Program-made: the position numbers and the translations under genes
Assembly (NCBI RefSeq): GCF_017726655.1
Contig: NZ_CP072308.1
Span: 1,922,001-1,986,000 of the forward strand
Reading direction: 5' to 3'
DNA: 64,000 nucleotides
DNA from: Agrobacterium tumefaciens
GTDB lineage: Bacteria; Pseudomonadota; Alphaproteobacteria; Rhizobiales; Rhizobiaceae
Shown here: positions 1-9,791 of the stretch, piece after piece
Numbering within the stretch: the stretch's first letter is position 1
Layout of the letters: every line of letters begins with the position of its first letter
The notes under the pieces: generated by a model
What the model was told of the DNA's origin: nothing
The model's input: the letters and a program-made list of their open reading frames with translations, nothing else
The model's database searches: none

Positions 1-1068
1 CATCGTAAAGAATGCCGTCAGGCCCAGCCAGGGAGCCTGGAGGTTGTTCTTTCCCTGCGCAATCATCTCGCCCAGCGACGGCGATCCCGGCGGCATTCCA
101 AAACCGAGGAAGTCGAGCGAGGTGAGTGTCGTGATCGAGCCTGAGAGAATGAAGGGCAGGAAGGTCAGCGTTGCCACCATGGCGTTGGGCAGAAGGTGGC
201 GGAACATGATCGTCCAGTTTCCGACCCCGAGTGCGCGGGCAGCCCGGACATATTCGAAGTTTCGGGCGCGCAGGAATTCGGCGCGGACAATGCCCACAAA
301 GCCGACCCATGAAAACAGCAGCATGATGCCGAGCAGCACGAAGAAGCCCGGCGGCAGGATGGCCGCGATGATCAGCAGGATGTAAAGCACCGGCATCGAC
401 GACCAGATTTCGATGAAACGCTGCAGAAGCAGGTCCGTCCAGCCACCGAAATAGCCCTGAATGGCGCCGGCGGTGACGCCGACAATGGCAGAAGCAATGG
501 TCAGCGTCAGACCGAACAGCACGGAGATGCGAAAGCCGTAGATCATTCGCGCCGTGACGTCGCGGGCCTGATTGTCGGTGCCGAGCCAATTAAGATTGCC
601 AAGCGTGCAGCCGGGATCGGCATCGCCCTGCGGGTAGGCCGAGCAGCGCTCCTTTTTATCCATCAGCCAGAAAGGTGCCGTGGGCGCGGAATGCGGAATA
701 TTGGAATTGACCGTCTGGTAGGAGTAACGGATCGGTGGCCAGATCATCCAGCCATTGGCGTTGATCTCGTCCTGAATGAAGGAGGATTTGTAATCGGTCT
801 GGGCGAGAAAACCGCCAAATTTTTCCTCCGGATAATCGACCATGACCGGCACGAGAATCTCGCCCTTGTAGGAGGCGAGGATGGGTTTGTCATTGGCGAT
901 GAATTCCGCCATGAGGCTCAGGAAGAACAGGATCAGGAAAAGCCAGAAGGACCAGTATCCACGGCGATTAGCCTTGAAATTCTGCCAACGGCGCTTTGTG
1001 GTTGGCGAGAACCACGGGCGCTTGGGCTTGACCAGCATCTCTGTTCCGGCGGGATGAGCAAGCGACAT
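1..1068 (-). CDS. yejE: ABC transporter permease YejE, 3' end cut by window edge
   Basis: Second inner-membrane permease of a YejABEF-type peptide transporter. 356 codons are visible and the C-terminus lies outside the window. An N-terminal membrane segment (about residues 40-55) is followed by a periplasmic stretch and then the BPD_transp_1 core of about five membrane helices; the conserved EAA-type loop (RAARALGVGNWTIMFRHLLP) is near residue 285. The ATG overlaps the yejB stop by one base (TGATG), which implies translational coupling. The ATPase gene yejF would be expected just beyond the left edge. Family known to import oligopeptides and, in Agrobacterium, muropeptides. Identity is well supported; the substrate is inferred. 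Confidence 0.93.
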   Translation of the reverse strand, partial: MSLAHPAGTEMLVKPKRPWFSPTTKRRWQNFKANRRGYWSFWLFLILFFLSLMAEFIANDKPILASYKGEILVPVMVDYPEEKFGGFLAQTDYKSSFIQDEINANGWMIWPPIRYSYQTVNSNIPHSAPTAPFWLMDKKERCSAYPQGDADPGCTLGNLNWLGTDNQARDVTARMIYGFRISVLFGLTLTIASAIVGVTAGAIQGYFGGWTDLLLQRFIEIWSSMPVLYILLIIAAILPPGFFVLLGIMLLFSWVGFVGIVRAEFLRARNFEYVRAARALGVGNWTIMFRHLLPNAMVATLTFLPFILSGSITTLTSLDFLGFGMPPGSPSLGEMIAQGKNNLQAPWLGLTAFFTM

Positions 1069-2162
1069 CACACGTCCCTCCGCTCGAAGTCGATGCGCGG
1101 ATCGATCCATGTGTAGATGAGGTCAGAGAGCAGGCCGACGACGAGGCCCATCAGCGAAAAGATGAACAGCGTGCCGAAGACAATCGGGTAATCACGGTTG
1201 ACGACCGAGAGATAACCGAGCCGGCCGAGGCCATCCAGCGAGAAGATATTCTCGATCAGCAGCGAGCCGGTGAAGAAGGCCGAGATAAAGGCGCCCGGAA
1301 AGCCGGCGATCACGATCAGCATCGCGTTGCGGAAGACATGGCCGTAGAGAACCTTGCGTTCCGTAAGACCCTTGGCTCGGGCGGTGATGACATATTGCTT
1401 CTTGATCTCGTCGATGAAGGAATTTTTGGTCAAAAGCGTCGTCGTCGCGAAGGCAGAGAGCGAGAGCGCGATGAGCGGCAATGTGAGGTGCCAGAAATAG
1501 TCGATGATCTTCTGCCACCAGTTCAGCTGGTCGAAATTATCCGACACCAGGCCGCGGAGCGGAAACCAGTCGAAGAACGATCCGCCGGCGAAAAGCACGA
1601 TGAGCAGGATGCCGAACAGGAAGCTCGGCACCGCATACCCGATGATGATGATGCCTGAGGTCCAGACATCGAAGGTCGAGCCGTCGGAAACGGCCTTCTT
1701 GATGCCGAGCGGAATGGAAATCACATAAGAAATGATCAAAATCCAGAAGCCGAGCGAGGCCGAGACCGGCAGCTTGTCGATGATGAGATCGATGACCGAC
1801 GAATTGCGGAAGAAGCTGTCGCCGAAGTCGAAGCGGATGTAATTCCACATCATTTCAAGGAACCGGGTGAGCGGCGGTTTGTCAAAACCGAATTGCTTTT
1901 CGAGCTTCTTGATCAGCTCCGGATCGAGCCCCTGCGCGCCGCGATATTTCGACCCGCTTTCATCGAAGCCGCCCCCCTGCCCCGTGAGGTCGCCGCCGCC
2001 AGAGAGGCGGTCGGAAGCGCTGTCGCCCTGGCCCGTCAGCTGCGCGACGACCTGTTCCACCGGACCGCCCGGGGCGAACTGGATGACGAGAAACGAAATG
2101 CCCATGATGCCGATAATGGTTGGGATCATCAGCGCCAGACGTCTGAGGATATAGGCGCCCAT
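1068..2162 (-). CDS. yejB: ABC transporter permease YejB
   Basis: First permease subunit of the peptide transporter, 364 residues, the usual family length. It opens with a membrane helix (about residues 7-28), carries a Gly/Ser-rich periplasmic insert (about 40-75) typical of YejB, then a five-helix permease core with the EAA-loop sequence [20 protein letters not shown] near residue 260. It lies 142 bp downstream of the binding-protein gene and overlaps yejE by one base, so the three form one operon. The first membrane helix and DppB/OppB-like architecture make the assignment secure. Muropeptide transport is inferred from published work on the Agrobacterium YejBEF system. Confidence 0.95.
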   Translation of the reverse strand: MGAYILRRLALMIPTIIGIMGISFLVIQFAPGGPVEQVVAQLTGQGDSASDRLSGGGDLTGQGGGFDESGSKYRGAQGLDPELIKKLEKQFGFDKPPLTRFLEMMWNYIRFDFGDSFFRNSSVIDLIIDKLPVSASLGFWILIISYVISIPLGIKKAVSDGSTFDVWTSGIIIIGYAVPSFLFGILLIVLFAGGSFFDWFPLRGLVSDNFDQLNWWQKIIDYFWHLTLPLIALSLSAFATTTLLTKNSFIDEIKKQYVITARAKGLTERKVLYGHVFRNAMLIVIAGFPGAFISAFFTGSLLIENIFSLDGLGRLGYLSVVNRDYPIVFGTLFIFSLMGLVVGLLSDLIYTWIDPRIDFERRDV

Positions 2163-2304
2163 CAGCCTTTTCTCCCAGCCGTTCGGTCAGCGTCTTTCGT
2201 CTGGGTCAAGCCCGGTCCTTTCCTCAAAGCAGCGTCGTGCGCATGTCAAGCGATTCGTCCTGGCCTATGTGAATCAAGCCTTGATCGCGAAAGCAAGGCC
2301 GGCG

Positions 2305-4149
2305 TCATTTTCCGGCCTGGCTGGACCACCAGGCTTCGGGAAATCCGATGCCGTATTCGGGCAGGTTTTCCGGGCGGACAATCGTGTTCCAATAGGCGAT
2401 GAACAGCTCGCCACGGTAGAATTGCGGAATGACATAGCTGTTTGCGAGCAGCACCCGGTCAAGCGCCCGGGCAGCAGCGACCTGCTCATCGCGATTGGGC
2501 GCAAAAATGACCTTGCGCACCAAAGCATCAACGGCCGGGTTCTTGATGCCGGCGAGGTTGTTCGATCCCTGACGATCAGCAGCCGCCGAACCCCAGTAAT
2601 CGGCTTGCTCGTTGCCCGGGTTGGCCGACGTCGCCCAGAGCTTGACGATAATGTCGTAATCGAAGCTGCGGGTGCGGTTGGTGAATTGCGAGGCATCGAC
2701 CGTACGGATCGTCGCGTTGATGCCGATTTTCTTCAGACTCTGCACATAGGGAAGGATCGTTCGTTCCATGCCGGCGGAATCAATCAGGAATTCCATATCG
2801 AGTTGCTGACCGGTCTTCGCATTGACCATGCGGTTGCCGCGCAACTCGAAACCGGCCTCCTTCATCAGCTTCACCGCTTCGCGCAGATTGTCGCGCTGCT
2901 TGGCCGGATCGCCCGCCACCGGATTCTTGTATTCCGTCGTGAAGACCTCAGGTGGGACCTGATCCTTGAGCTCCTGAAGCAGTTCCAGTTCTCGACCCGT
3001 CGGCAGGCCAGATGAAGCCAATTCGCTGCCCATGAAGAAGCTGTTGATGCGCTGGAACTGGCCGTAAGCCAGCGTGCGGTTGAGTTCCTCGAAATCGAAG
3101 GCATAGTTCAGCGCCTTGCGCAGTTTCGGGTTCTGGAACTTTTCCCGCCGCATGTTCGGCACAAAAGCCTGCATGATACCGACGGAACGGTAGATGTTCG
3201 GCAGCTCCTCCTTCTTCACCCGACCGTCTTTGACAGCGGGAAAATCATAACCCGTGACCCAGCGGCTGGAGGAAGCTTCCCGCGCGAAATCGATCGTGCC
3301 CGATTTAAATGCCTGGAATTCCACGTCCTGATCGGCAAAAAAGGTGTAGGCGATGGTTTTGAAGTTGTTCATCCCCACGTTTACGTTGACGTCCTTGCCC
3401 CAATAATCGTCACGGCGCTCATAAGTGATGGTCGATCCGGGGGCGACGGCAGCGATCTTGTAGGGGCCGGAACCCATGACCGGCTCCAGCGTGCCGCGCG
3501 AAATGTCACGCGGCTTCCCGTCCGGGCCGGTGCCTTCCCACCAGTGCTTGGGAACGATCATCAATTGACCGACGATCTGCGGCAGCTCGCGATTGTTCTT
3601 TTCATCGAAGGTGAAGGTGATGTCCCTGTCGCCGCTCACTTCCGCCTTGGTGACGTGGGTGTAATAGGTCGCAAGCTGCGGGCTCAGGTCCTTGGCCTTT
3701 TCGAAGCTGAACACGACATCCTCGGGCGTCACCGGCTTGCCGTCCGCCCATTTGGCCTCCTGTCGCAGGCGGAACGTCGCTCTGGAAATATCGTCGGGAT
3801 AGCTGACGCCTTCCGCCAGCAAACCATAGGAGGCCGAGAGTTCCTCTTCCGTCGATTTCATCAGCGTATCGAAGACGAGCGAAAGGCCCGTTGCCGCCTC
3901 GCCCTTGGCCAGCAGCGAGTTTAGCGTATCGAAGGTGCCCGATGTCGAGAGGCGCAACGTGCCGCCTTTGGGCGCATTGGTGTTCACATAGTCGAAATGG
4001 TCGAAGCCATCGGGATGCTTCAACTCCCCGACCGTCGAAATCCCCTTTCGCCAGACATCGCCCGACTGGGAAAATGCCGCCACCGGCATCAGCAGGGCGG
4101 AGGCCGTGAGGGCAATGAGAAAGCGGGATTTCAGTGGTGCCAATATCAT
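2305..4149 (-). CDS. yepA: Extracellular solute-binding protein of the Yej/Yep peptide transporter
   Basis: Periplasmic binding protein, 614 residues, SBP family 5. A Sec signal peptide occupies residues 1-27 (hydrophobic core LIALTASALLMPVAA, cleavage near AFS-Q). The mature part has the SBP_bac_5 fold: the binding-domain region with GGTLRLSTSGTFDTLN near residue 60 and a long second lobe. It is the first gene of the operon with yejB and yejE and is divergent from mepA across about 200 bp. It could be named yejA; in Agrobacterium the binding protein working with YejBEF in muropeptide uptake has been called YepA, which I apply by context. Family certain, exact ligand inferred. Confidence 0.85.
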   Translation of the reverse strand: MILAPLKSRFLIALTASALLMPVAAFSQSGDVWRKGISTVGELKHPDGFDHFDYVNTNAPKGGTLRLSTSGTFDTLNSLLAKGEAATGLSLVFDTLMKSTEEELSASYGLLAEGVSYPDDISRATFRLRQEAKWADGKPVTPEDVVFSFEKAKDLSPQLATYYTHVTKAEVSGDRDITFTFDEKNNRELPQIVGQLMIVPKHWWEGTGPDGKPRDISRGTLEPVMGSGPYKIAAVAPGSTITYERRDDYWGKDVNVNVGMNNFKTIAYTFFADQDVEFQAFKSGTIDFAREASSSRWVTGYDFPAVKDGRVKKEELPNIYRSVGIMQAFVPNMRREKFQNPKLRKALNYAFDFEELNRTLAYGQFQRINSFFMGSELASSGLPTGRELELLQELKDQVPPEVFTTEYKNPVAGDPAKQRDNLREAVKLMKEAGFELRGNRMVNAKTGQQLDMEFLIDSAGMERTILPYVQSLKKIGINATIRTVDASQFTNRTRSFDYDIIVKLWATSANPGNEQADYWGSAAADRQGSNNLAGIKNPAVDALVRKVIFAPNRDEQVAAARALDRVLLANSYVIPQFYRGELFIAYWNTIVRPENLPEYGIGFPEAWWSSQAGK

Positions 4150-4350
4150 CGGGTCAATGTCCGTGTTCTTGTACTTGCTCGAGAGAGCATAAAAGAAAGA
4201 TTGGCAAAAAACAGATGCGCTGTCTCACAAGCTCTTTATCGACGTATTTATCCTGCCTTGCGCGGTCCAGGCGAAACATGGTTTAAACAAAATCCCGTTC
4301 CAGTTTATCCTCAGAGGTAGAGAATCAACTGATCGGGCGGGCAAGGCTAC
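4150..4350. promoter_or_regulatory. Divergent intergenic region between peptide-binding protein gene and mepA
   Basis: About 200 bp separate the two divergent start codons, so both promoters must lie here. The stretch is AT-richer than its surroundings. I do not see a clear named operator. Confidence 0.4.
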
Positions 4351-5406
4351 ATGACGGCGGGATCATCCAGAATATTCAAGGCAGCGATGCTCACGATGTC
4401 GGTCGTCTCGGCGCTGCAATGGCAGATCGAGACCGCATCGGCCGAAGACAGGCCCGCAAAAGAAGTGTTCGGCCACATGGCGCTGCCTTCCGCCGCAGCT
4501 TCTCAACCGATCGGCTCTTATGCCAAAGGCTGCCAGGCTGGCGCCGTCGCCATGCCTACCGATGGCCCCGGTTGGCAGGCCATGCGCCTTTCCCGCAACC
4601 GGCGCTGGGGCCAGCCGCAGCTGATTTCCTTTCTTGAGCGGTTTTCGCAGGATGCCCAGAAGATCGGCTGGCCGGGCCTGCTGCTTGGCGATATTTCCCA
4701 GCCACGCGGCGGTCCTATGCTGACAGGGCATGCCTCGCACCAGATCGGTCTCGATGTGGATGTCTGGTGGCGGCCCATGCCCACTCCCCGGCTGACGGTG
4801 GAGCAGCGAGAGACGGTGCCATTCATCTCGATGCTGGACAAGAGCAAGTTTTTGACGGTTGACGACCGCAAATGGTCGCCGCTGAATGCCCGGCTGGTGA
4901 TGATGGCGGCAAGTTACCCGCAGGTGGAGCGTGTCTTCGTCAACCCGGCCATCAAGCAGAAACTCTGCCAGACATGGACCGGCGACCGGACCTTCATGGG
5001 CAAGATCAGGCCGATTTACGGCCATGACGAGCACTTCCACATTCGGCTGGAATGCCCGCCCGGCGCGCCCAATTGCAAACCGCAGGCATCCGTCGGCAAG
5101 GGCGATGGTTGCGACAAGTCCCTTGCCTGGTGGTTCACCAAGGAGCCATGGGCGCCGCCGAAAAAGGACCCCAATGCCAAGCCGGTAAAGCCGCGCCAGG
5201 TGATGGTTTCCGATCTGCCGGCGGCCTGCGCCGCAGTTGCAGCTGCTCCTTCCGCCAATCCCGAGGGGATTGCGGCTCAGGCCTATTCCGCCTCTCCGGC
5301 TCAGGCCGTGCGACAGCAGAATGTAGAACAGGTCATTCAGAATGCTCCGGCCATCCAGCCGCCATCCGATATTCCCCTCCCGACCCAGCGTCCGACATTG
5401 AACTGA
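4351..5406 (+). CDS. mepA: Penicillin-insensitive murein endopeptidase MepA
   Basis: LAS-family zinc metallo-endopeptidase that cuts D-Ala-meso-diaminopimelate cross-links in peptidoglycan in the periplasm; 351 residues. An N-terminal hydrophobic signal segment ends near the ETASA-E region. The metal-binding motif is HASHQIGLDVDVWW near residue 130 (His and Asp ligands), and the second zinc His lies in DEHFHIRLECPPG near residue 231. Cysteines common in the family are present (for example CPPGAPNC). The last 60 residues are Pro/Ala/Gln-rich and probably disordered. It is divergent from a muropeptide-type importer, which suggests cell-wall turnover and recycling are linked here. Confidence 0.95.
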   Translation: MTAGSSRIFKAAMLTMSVVSALQWQIETASAEDRPAKEVFGHMALPSAAASQPIGSYAKGCQAGAVAMPTDGPGWQAMRLSRNRRWGQPQLISFLERFSQDAQKIGWPGLLLGDISQPRGGPMLTGHASHQIGLDVDVWWRPMPTPRLTVEQRETVPFISMLDKSKFLTVDDRKWSPLNARLVMMAASYPQVERVFVNPAIKQKLCQTWTGDRTFMGKIRPIYGHDEHFHIRLECPPGAPNCKPQASVGKGDGCDKSLAWWFTKEPWAPPKKDPNAKPVKPRQVMVSDLPAACAAVAAAPSANPEGIAAQAYSASPAQAVRQQNVEQVIQNAPAIQPPSDIPLPTQRPTLN

Positions 5407-5505
5407 AACAGAACTGAGGCATTCAACAGCTTCCCTTTTCAAACGGCGGCAAGCTGTTATAGAAGGCTTCAAATCGATTTAATTCTAATGACACAGGCTG
5501 GGATC

Positions 5506-5889
5506 ATGGAAGGGCTACGCTGTATCGCGCTCATCGCTCACGACGAGAAAAAAGACGATATGGCGGACTTCGCCCGTCAGCATCAGAAGGCGCTTGCCAA
5601 GTTCAAGATCGTCGCCACTGGCACCACCGGCGGGCGCGTGCAGGAAGCCTGCCCGGGCCTCGAAGTCATTCGGCTTAAAAGCGGTCCGCTCGGCGGCGAC
5701 CAGCAGATCGGCGCGATGATCGCGACAGGCGAAGTCGACATGCTGATCTTCTTTACCGATCCGCTGACGGCCATGCCGCATGACGTCGACGTGAAGGCGC
5801 TGACCCGGCTGGCAACGGTTTACGATATCCCCATGGCGCTCAACCGTGCCACTGCCGAAAATCTCATCGACTTCCACGTCGCCAACTGA
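5506..5889 (+). CDS. mgsA: Methylglyoxal synthase
   Basis: Converts dihydroxyacetone phosphate to methylglyoxal and phosphate, a cytosolic bypass of lower glycolysis. From ATG 5506 it has 127 residues. The N-terminal strand [13 protein letters not shown], the phosphate-binding ATGTTGG loop (near residue 40) and the [14 protein letters not shown] and [18 protein letters not shown] blocks are diagnostic, including the catalytic Asp in GGDQQ. An in-frame ATG at 5488 would add six residues; neither start has a strong ribosome binding site, and the internal one fits family length better. glk follows directly, consistent with control of sugar flux. Confidence 0.93.
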   Translation: MEGLRCIALIAHDEKKDDMADFARQHQKALAKFKIVATGTTGGRVQEACPGLEVIRLKSGPLGGDQQIGAMIATGEVDMLIFFTDPLTAMPHDVDVKALTRLATVYDIPMALNRATAENLIDFHVAN

Positions 5890-5911
5890 CCCTCCCACCA
5901 TGGAACAGGCA

Positions 5912-6934
5912 ATGCCGAAGACGTCCGATACCGAATATCTGTCCTTCCCAATCCTTCTTGGCGACATCGGTGGCACCAATGCCCGTTTTTCCATCCTGAT
6001 CGATTCCTTTGCGGAGCCCGTGCATCTCACAACAGTGAAGACGGCGGAATATCCAACCATTGGCGACGCCATCCAGCAGGCGGTTCTGGACAAGACCTCG
6101 CTTCAGCCCGTCTCGACCATTCTTGCCATCGCTGGCCCGATCGAAGGTGATGAGATACCGCTCACCAACTGCCATTGGGTCGTCAAGCCGAAGGGCATGC
6201 TCGCCAATCTCGGGCTCAAGGATGTCATCGTCATCAACGACTTCGAGGCGCAGGCGCTCGCGATTGCGGCTCTTGACGACGACAACCGCGACGCCATTGG
6301 CTCCGGCAAAAAAGACGTGCTGGCCTCTCGCGTGGTTCTTGGACCGGGCACGGGACTTGGTGTGGCCGGTCTGGTTTATGCGCGCCATATGTGGTTCCCC
6401 GTGCCTGGCGAAGGTGGCCATATCGATATTGGCCCGAGAAGCGCGCGTGACTATGAGGTTTTCCCGCACATCGAAACCATCGAGGGCCGCGTCGCCGGCG
6501 AACAGATTCTATGCGGACGCGGACTGGTCAACCTTTATCGGGCCATCTGCAAGGCCGACGGCATCGGGCCTGTCTTCTCCGATCCCGCCGACATCACCTC
6601 GCACGGCCTTTCCGGCCAGAATGCACAGGCGAAAGAAACGCTGTCGCTGTTCAGCACCTATCTCGGCCGCGTGGCGGGTGACCTTGCATTGATCTTCATG
6701 GCCAAGGGCGGCGTTTATCTGGCCGGCGGCATTTCGCAGAAGATCGTTCCGGCGTTGAAGAGCCCGGAATTCCGCGCCGCTTTCGAAGACAAGGCGCCGC
6801 ACAGCGCGCTGATGCGGACCATTCCCACCTTCGTCGTCACCCATCCACAGGCGGCGCTTTCAGGTCTTGCCACCTACGCCAGAACGCCTTCGGATTTCGG
6901 CCTGTCGCTGGACGGGCGACGCTGGAGAGCCTGA
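5912..6934 (+). CDS. glk: Glucokinase
   Basis: ATP-dependent glucose phosphorylation to glucose-6-phosphate, 340 residues from ATG 5912. The phosphate-1 motif is [15 protein letters not shown] near residue 15, the conserved [12 protein letters not shown] near residue 100, the adenosine loop [11 protein letters not shown] near residue 145, and the sugar-binding [12 protein letters not shown] near residue 167. I chose 5912 because the N-terminus then matches rhizobial Glk proteins; ATG 5900 is also possible, and the longer reading frame overlaps mgsA. It starts 22 bp after mgsA and is probably cotranscribed with it. Confidence 0.93.
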   Translation: MPKTSDTEYLSFPILLGDIGGTNARFSILIDSFAEPVHLTTVKTAEYPTIGDAIQQAVLDKTSLQPVSTILAIAGPIEGDEIPLTNCHWVVKPKGMLANLGLKDVIVINDFEAQALAIAALDDDNRDAIGSGKKDVLASRVVLGPGTGLGVAGLVYARHMWFPVPGEGGHIDIGPRSARDYEVFPHIETIEGRVAGEQILCGRGLVNLYRAICKADGIGPVFSDPADITSHGLSGQNAQAKETLSLFSTYLGRVAGDLALIFMAKGGVYLAGGISQKIVPALKSPEFRAAFEDKAPHSALMRTIPTFVVTHPQAALSGLATYARTPSDFGLSLDGRRWRA

Positions 6935-7063
6935 TCGTTGCAAGTGTCGGCCAGCTTTGATGCTTGCGAAGCGCAGAGGCGCTCTTTAACGTCATGGCGG
7001 AAGATATCCAACATCCGATACCGGCGGGTTTCGATCCGTCTGACATGAGAAGTGAGTGACAGC

Positions 7064-7891
7064 ATGAGCGGCAGCGACATGAAACTGGTGGTGGTCGGCG
7101 CGGCAGGCCGCATGGGACAGGCGCTGATCCGCCTCATTCACCAGACGCCAGGCGTTCAGCTGCACGCCGCCGTCGCGCGGGAAGGCTCCGCCTTCGTGGG
7201 ACGCGATGCCGGAGAGATTGCCGGTCTCGGGCCTATCGGTGTCGAAATTACCAGCGATCCGCTGCAGGCATTTCTCCATGCGGAAGGGGTGATCGATTTC
7301 ACCTCGCCGGCAACGAGCGTCACCTTTGCGGGCCTTGCTGCTCAGGCGCGCATCGTGCACGTCATCGGCACCACGGGCTGCTCAGCGCAAGACGACGAAA
7401 GATTCAAGGCAGCGTCCCGCCATGCCCGCATCGTCAAGTCGGGTAATATGAGCCTCGGCGTCAATCTGCTGAGTGTCTTGACCCAGCAGGCGGCGCAGGC
7501 GCTGGACGCACAGAACTGGGATATTGAAATTCTCGAAATGCACCACAAGCACAAGGTGGATGCGCCCTCTGGCACAGCGCTGCTGCTCGGCGAAGCGGCC
7601 GCCGCCGGTCGCAACGTCGATCTCGCTGCCTCTTCCGTGCGGGTGCGCGACGGGCATACGGGCGCTCGCGAGATCGGCACCATCGGTTTTGCCACATTGC
7701 GCGGCGGCTCTGTCATCGGGGAGCACTCAGTCATTTTTGCCGGCGAAGGTGAGCGCGTTGAGCTCTCCCATTATGCTGGCGACCGCTCCATCTTCGCACG
7801 CGGCGCGATCACGGCAGCCGTCTGGGCCCTGGACAAGAAGCCGGGCTTCTATTCCATGCTGGATGTGCTCGGTCTTTCGCAGACGGAATAA
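7064..7891 (+). CDS. dapB: 4-hydroxy-tetrahydrodipicolinate reductase
   Basis: NAD(P)H-dependent step of the lysine/diaminopimelate pathway, 275 residues from ATG 7064. The Rossmann motif [11 protein letters not shown] is at about residues 9-19, the catalytic block [16 protein letters not shown] near residue 155 (His, His and Lys), and [17 protein letters not shown] near residue 205. A GTG at 7052 would add four residues and an ATG at 7079 would remove five; there is no decisive ribosome binding site. It supplies DAP for the cell wall and lies 130 bp after glk, possibly with its own promoter. Confidence 0.95.
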   Translation: MSGSDMKLVVVGAAGRMGQALIRLIHQTPGVQLHAAVAREGSAFVGRDAGEIAGLGPIGVEITSDPLQAFLHAEGVIDFTSPATSVTFAGLAAQARIVHVIGTTGCSAQDDERFKAASRHARIVKSGNMSLGVNLLSVLTQQAAQALDAQNWDIEILEMHHKHKVDAPSGTALLLGEAAAAGRNVDLAASSVRVRDGHTGAREIGTIGFATLRGGSVIGEHSVIFAGEGERVELSHYAGDRSIFARGAITAAVWALDKKPGFYSMLDVLGLSQTE

Positions 7892-7900
7892 GCCGGTATT

Positions 7901-8638
7901 CTAATTTTCGACCGTGAATTCGACCGTATCGGCGGAAAATCGGCTGACGGCATATTGCACCGGCACGCCATCCATATCGGCGTTCAATGCCTTGGTGACA
8001 AGCAGGATAGCCCCCGGCGATAATTCGAGATCGGCAAGATCCTGCGTATCCGCATGGATAGCGGAAATGACGGTTGAGATGCGCACATAGTCCTCCACGC
8101 CCAGCATCTTGAAAGCTGCCGTGATCGAGCCACTGTTCTGATAGGCCTCCCCTATCCCGGCGAAACGATCCGCCGGAAACCATGTTGTCGAGCGGGACAC
8201 CGGCCGGGTGTCCGCCTTGCGCAGCGTTTCAAGACGGACAAGCGGCGCATCCACCGGCATTTGCAGCCGGGCCGCGAGATCGGCATTTGCCGGCTCGGTC
8301 GTGTGGGAAAGCAGCAGCGCCTCCATTTCCTTCACCTGATCGCCGATGCCTGCCGTGAACCGCGTGCGCAGCGAAATCGGAAAGCTCAGACGCTCCTTGC
8401 GGGCGATCAACGTGCCGCGTCCCTGCATCGGCTCGAGGATGCCTTCGCTGGCCAGTGCGGCAATGGCGCTGCGAACGGTGTGGCGGTTGACGCCGAATTT
8501 TTCGGCGAGCGTCATTTCCGGCGGCAACATGCCGGTTTCGTCGTGATCGCCAGCCGCTATCTCACCCCTGATCCGGTCGGCAATCTGCCGCCAGAGCGCC
8601 ACGCCGTTCTTTCTTTTCATTGCTGCTGATGGGCTCAT
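7901..8638 (-). CDS. phnF: Phosphonate operon repressor PhnF (GntR/HutC family)
   Basis: Transcription factor of 245 residues with an N-terminal winged helix-turn-helix (about 15-75; LAEKFGVNRHTVRSAIAAL is the recognition region) and a C-terminal UTRA ligand-binding domain (about 95-240). It is divergent from phnG with 82 bp between start codons, where a TGTCTA/TAGACA dyad lies, so it probably represses phnG onward and itself. PhnF proteins are known to control phn genes; the effector is not visible from sequence. The gene converges on dapB with only 9 bp between stop codons. Confidence 0.93.
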   Translation of the reverse strand: MSPSAAMKRKNGVALWRQIADRIRGEIAAGDHDETGMLPPEMTLAEKFGVNRHTVRSAIAALASEGILEPMQGRGTLIARKERLSFPISLRTRFTAGIGDQVKEMEALLLSHTTEPANADLAARLQMPVDAPLVRLETLRKADTRPVSRSTTWFPADRFAGIGEAYQNSGSITAAFKMLGVEDYVRISTVISAIHADTQDLADLELSPGAILLVTKALNADMDGVPVQYAVSRFSADTVEFTVEN

Positions 8639-8688
8639 GTCACACGCTTGTCATTCATCGCCATTAAATGTAGCTTATATTGTATAGT

Positions 8689-8706
8689 TGTCTACACCAA
8701 TAGACA
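8689..8706. promoter_or_regulatory. Candidate PhnF operator in the phnF-phnG divergent promoter
   Basis: Perfect dyad TGTCTA-N6-TAGACA, 15 bp before the phnG start codon. A partly overlapping imperfect dyad, TGTATA-N4-TCTACA, begins at 8681. Half-sites of the form TGTCTA are typical of HutC-subfamily GntR repressors. The AT-rich upstream stretch (8665-8687) probably holds the -10 elements. Binding is inferred. Confidence 0.6.
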
Positions 8707-8720
8707 TTTGAGGTCAAGCG

Positions 8721-9182
8721 ATGGATAACGAAGCTGCGAATATGCAGATGGAGAGGAAACGAGTGGCGGCGCTTCTTGCCCGCGCCACCGTTATGGAACT
8801 TGAAACCGTCTGGAACCGGCAGGATGCCAGCCCGCAGACGGAAAACGTGCGCGGGCCTGAAACCGGCCTCGTCATGGTCAAGGGCCGTATCGGCGGCGGT
8901 GGCGCGCCCTTTAATCTCGGCGAGACCACAGTCACCCGCGCAACCGTGAAGCTTGCCTCGGGAACCGTTGGCCACGCCCATGTTCTCGGCACCGGCCGCA
9001 AGAAGGCCTGGTATGCGGCCGTTTTCGACGCGCTCTGGCAGGAAAACCGGACCCGGGACTTCATCGAGAGTGAGCTTCTTTCACCTGTCGAGAAAAGACT
9101 GCGTGACGAGAAGGCGCGAAAAGCAAAGGAAACCGCTGCGACGCGGGTCGATTTCTTCACCATGGTTCGAGGAGAGGACTGA
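8721..9182 (+). CDS. phnG: C-P lyase complex subunit PhnG
   Basis: Subunit of the PhnGHIJK carbon-phosphorus lyase core complex, which with PhnI forms ribose-1-methylphosphonate 5-triphosphate from ATP and phosphonate. 153 residues. The conserved RARWMALLARA-like N-terminus appears here as RKRVAALLARATVMEL, followed by PETGLVMVKGRIGGGGAPFNLGE-type sequence (about 45-70), a family signature, and GTVGHAHVLGTGRKKA near residue 80. First gene of the phn transcription unit, directly after the PhnF dyad; its stop shares one base with the phnH start. Confidence 0.95.
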   Translation: MDNEAANMQMERKRVAALLARATVMELETVWNRQDASPQTENVRGPETGLVMVKGRIGGGGAPFNLGETTVTRATVKLASGTVGHAHVLGTGRKKAWYAAVFDALWQENRTRDFIESELLSPVEKRLRDEKARKAKETAATRVDFFTMVRGED

Positions 9183-9790
9183 TGAGCGTCGAGGCAGAAG
9201 CACTGACCGGCGGCTTTTCCGACGCGGTCTTCGATTCTCAGCGAGTTTTTAAAAAGTTGATGGACGGCATGGCGCGTCCGGGTACACGGCAGACCATCGA
9301 GACTACGGTCGCTCCGCCAACGGCGCTCGCCCGGGCAACAGGGGCTGTTCTGCTCGCACTGTGCGACCACGATACCCCGGTCTGGCTGAGCGGCACGTTG
9401 CGCAAGACCGCAGTGCCGGGCTGGATCGGCTTTCACACCGGCGCGCCGGTGGCGGAAGAAAAAGCGGCTGCGCATTTCGCCGTCCTCGAAGCGGGCAGCG
9501 CCATCGCCTCCTTCGGCCTTTTCGCCCAAGGCAGCCAGGAATATCCCGACCGTTCGACCACGCTGATCATCGAGCTGCCCGACCTTGAAGGCGGGCGGGA
9601 ATTGCTGCTCTCCGGACCGGGCATCAGAGGCGTCAACACCATTCGCCCTATCGGCCTGCCAGACATATTCCCCCTGCTTTGGGCAGAGAACAACGCCACC
9701 TTCCCGCGTGGCGTCGATGTCATCCTGACGGCTGGCGATAGATTCGTCTGCCTGCCGCGCACGACGCGCATCAAACCCGTGGAGGCATAA
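9182..9790 (+). CDS. phnH: C-P lyase complex subunit PhnH
   Basis: 202 residues. PhnH is a PLP-transferase-fold homodimer without PLP chemistry that stabilises the C-P lyase core complex. The diagnostic N-terminal region (VFRKLMDAMARPG type) appears as VFKKLMDGMARPGTRQ near residue 22, and the C-terminal part has LSGPGIRGVN and FPRGVDVILTAGD. It overlaps phnG by one base and is followed by phnI after 1 bp, so translation is coupled. Confidence 0.95.
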   Translation: MSVEAEALTGGFSDAVFDSQRVFKKLMDGMARPGTRQTIETTVAPPTALARATGAVLLALCDHDTPVWLSGTLRKTAVPGWIGFHTGAPVAEEKAAAHFAVLEAGSAIASFGLFAQGSQEYPDRSTTLIIELPDLEGGRELLLSGPGIRGVNTIRPIGLPDIFPLLWAENNATFPRGVDVILTAGDRFVCLPRTTRIKPVEA

Positions 9791-9791
9791 G

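Noticed and set aside
2272..2284. Short dyad ATCAAG-C-CTTGAT between the binding-protein gene and yejB
   Set aside because: Six-bp arms with a one-base centre are expected by chance at this scale, and there is no T run.
2269..3015. 248-codon plus-strand frame opposite the peptide-binding protein gene
   Set aside because: Antisense shadow of a confident gene with a signal peptide and family motifs on the other strand.
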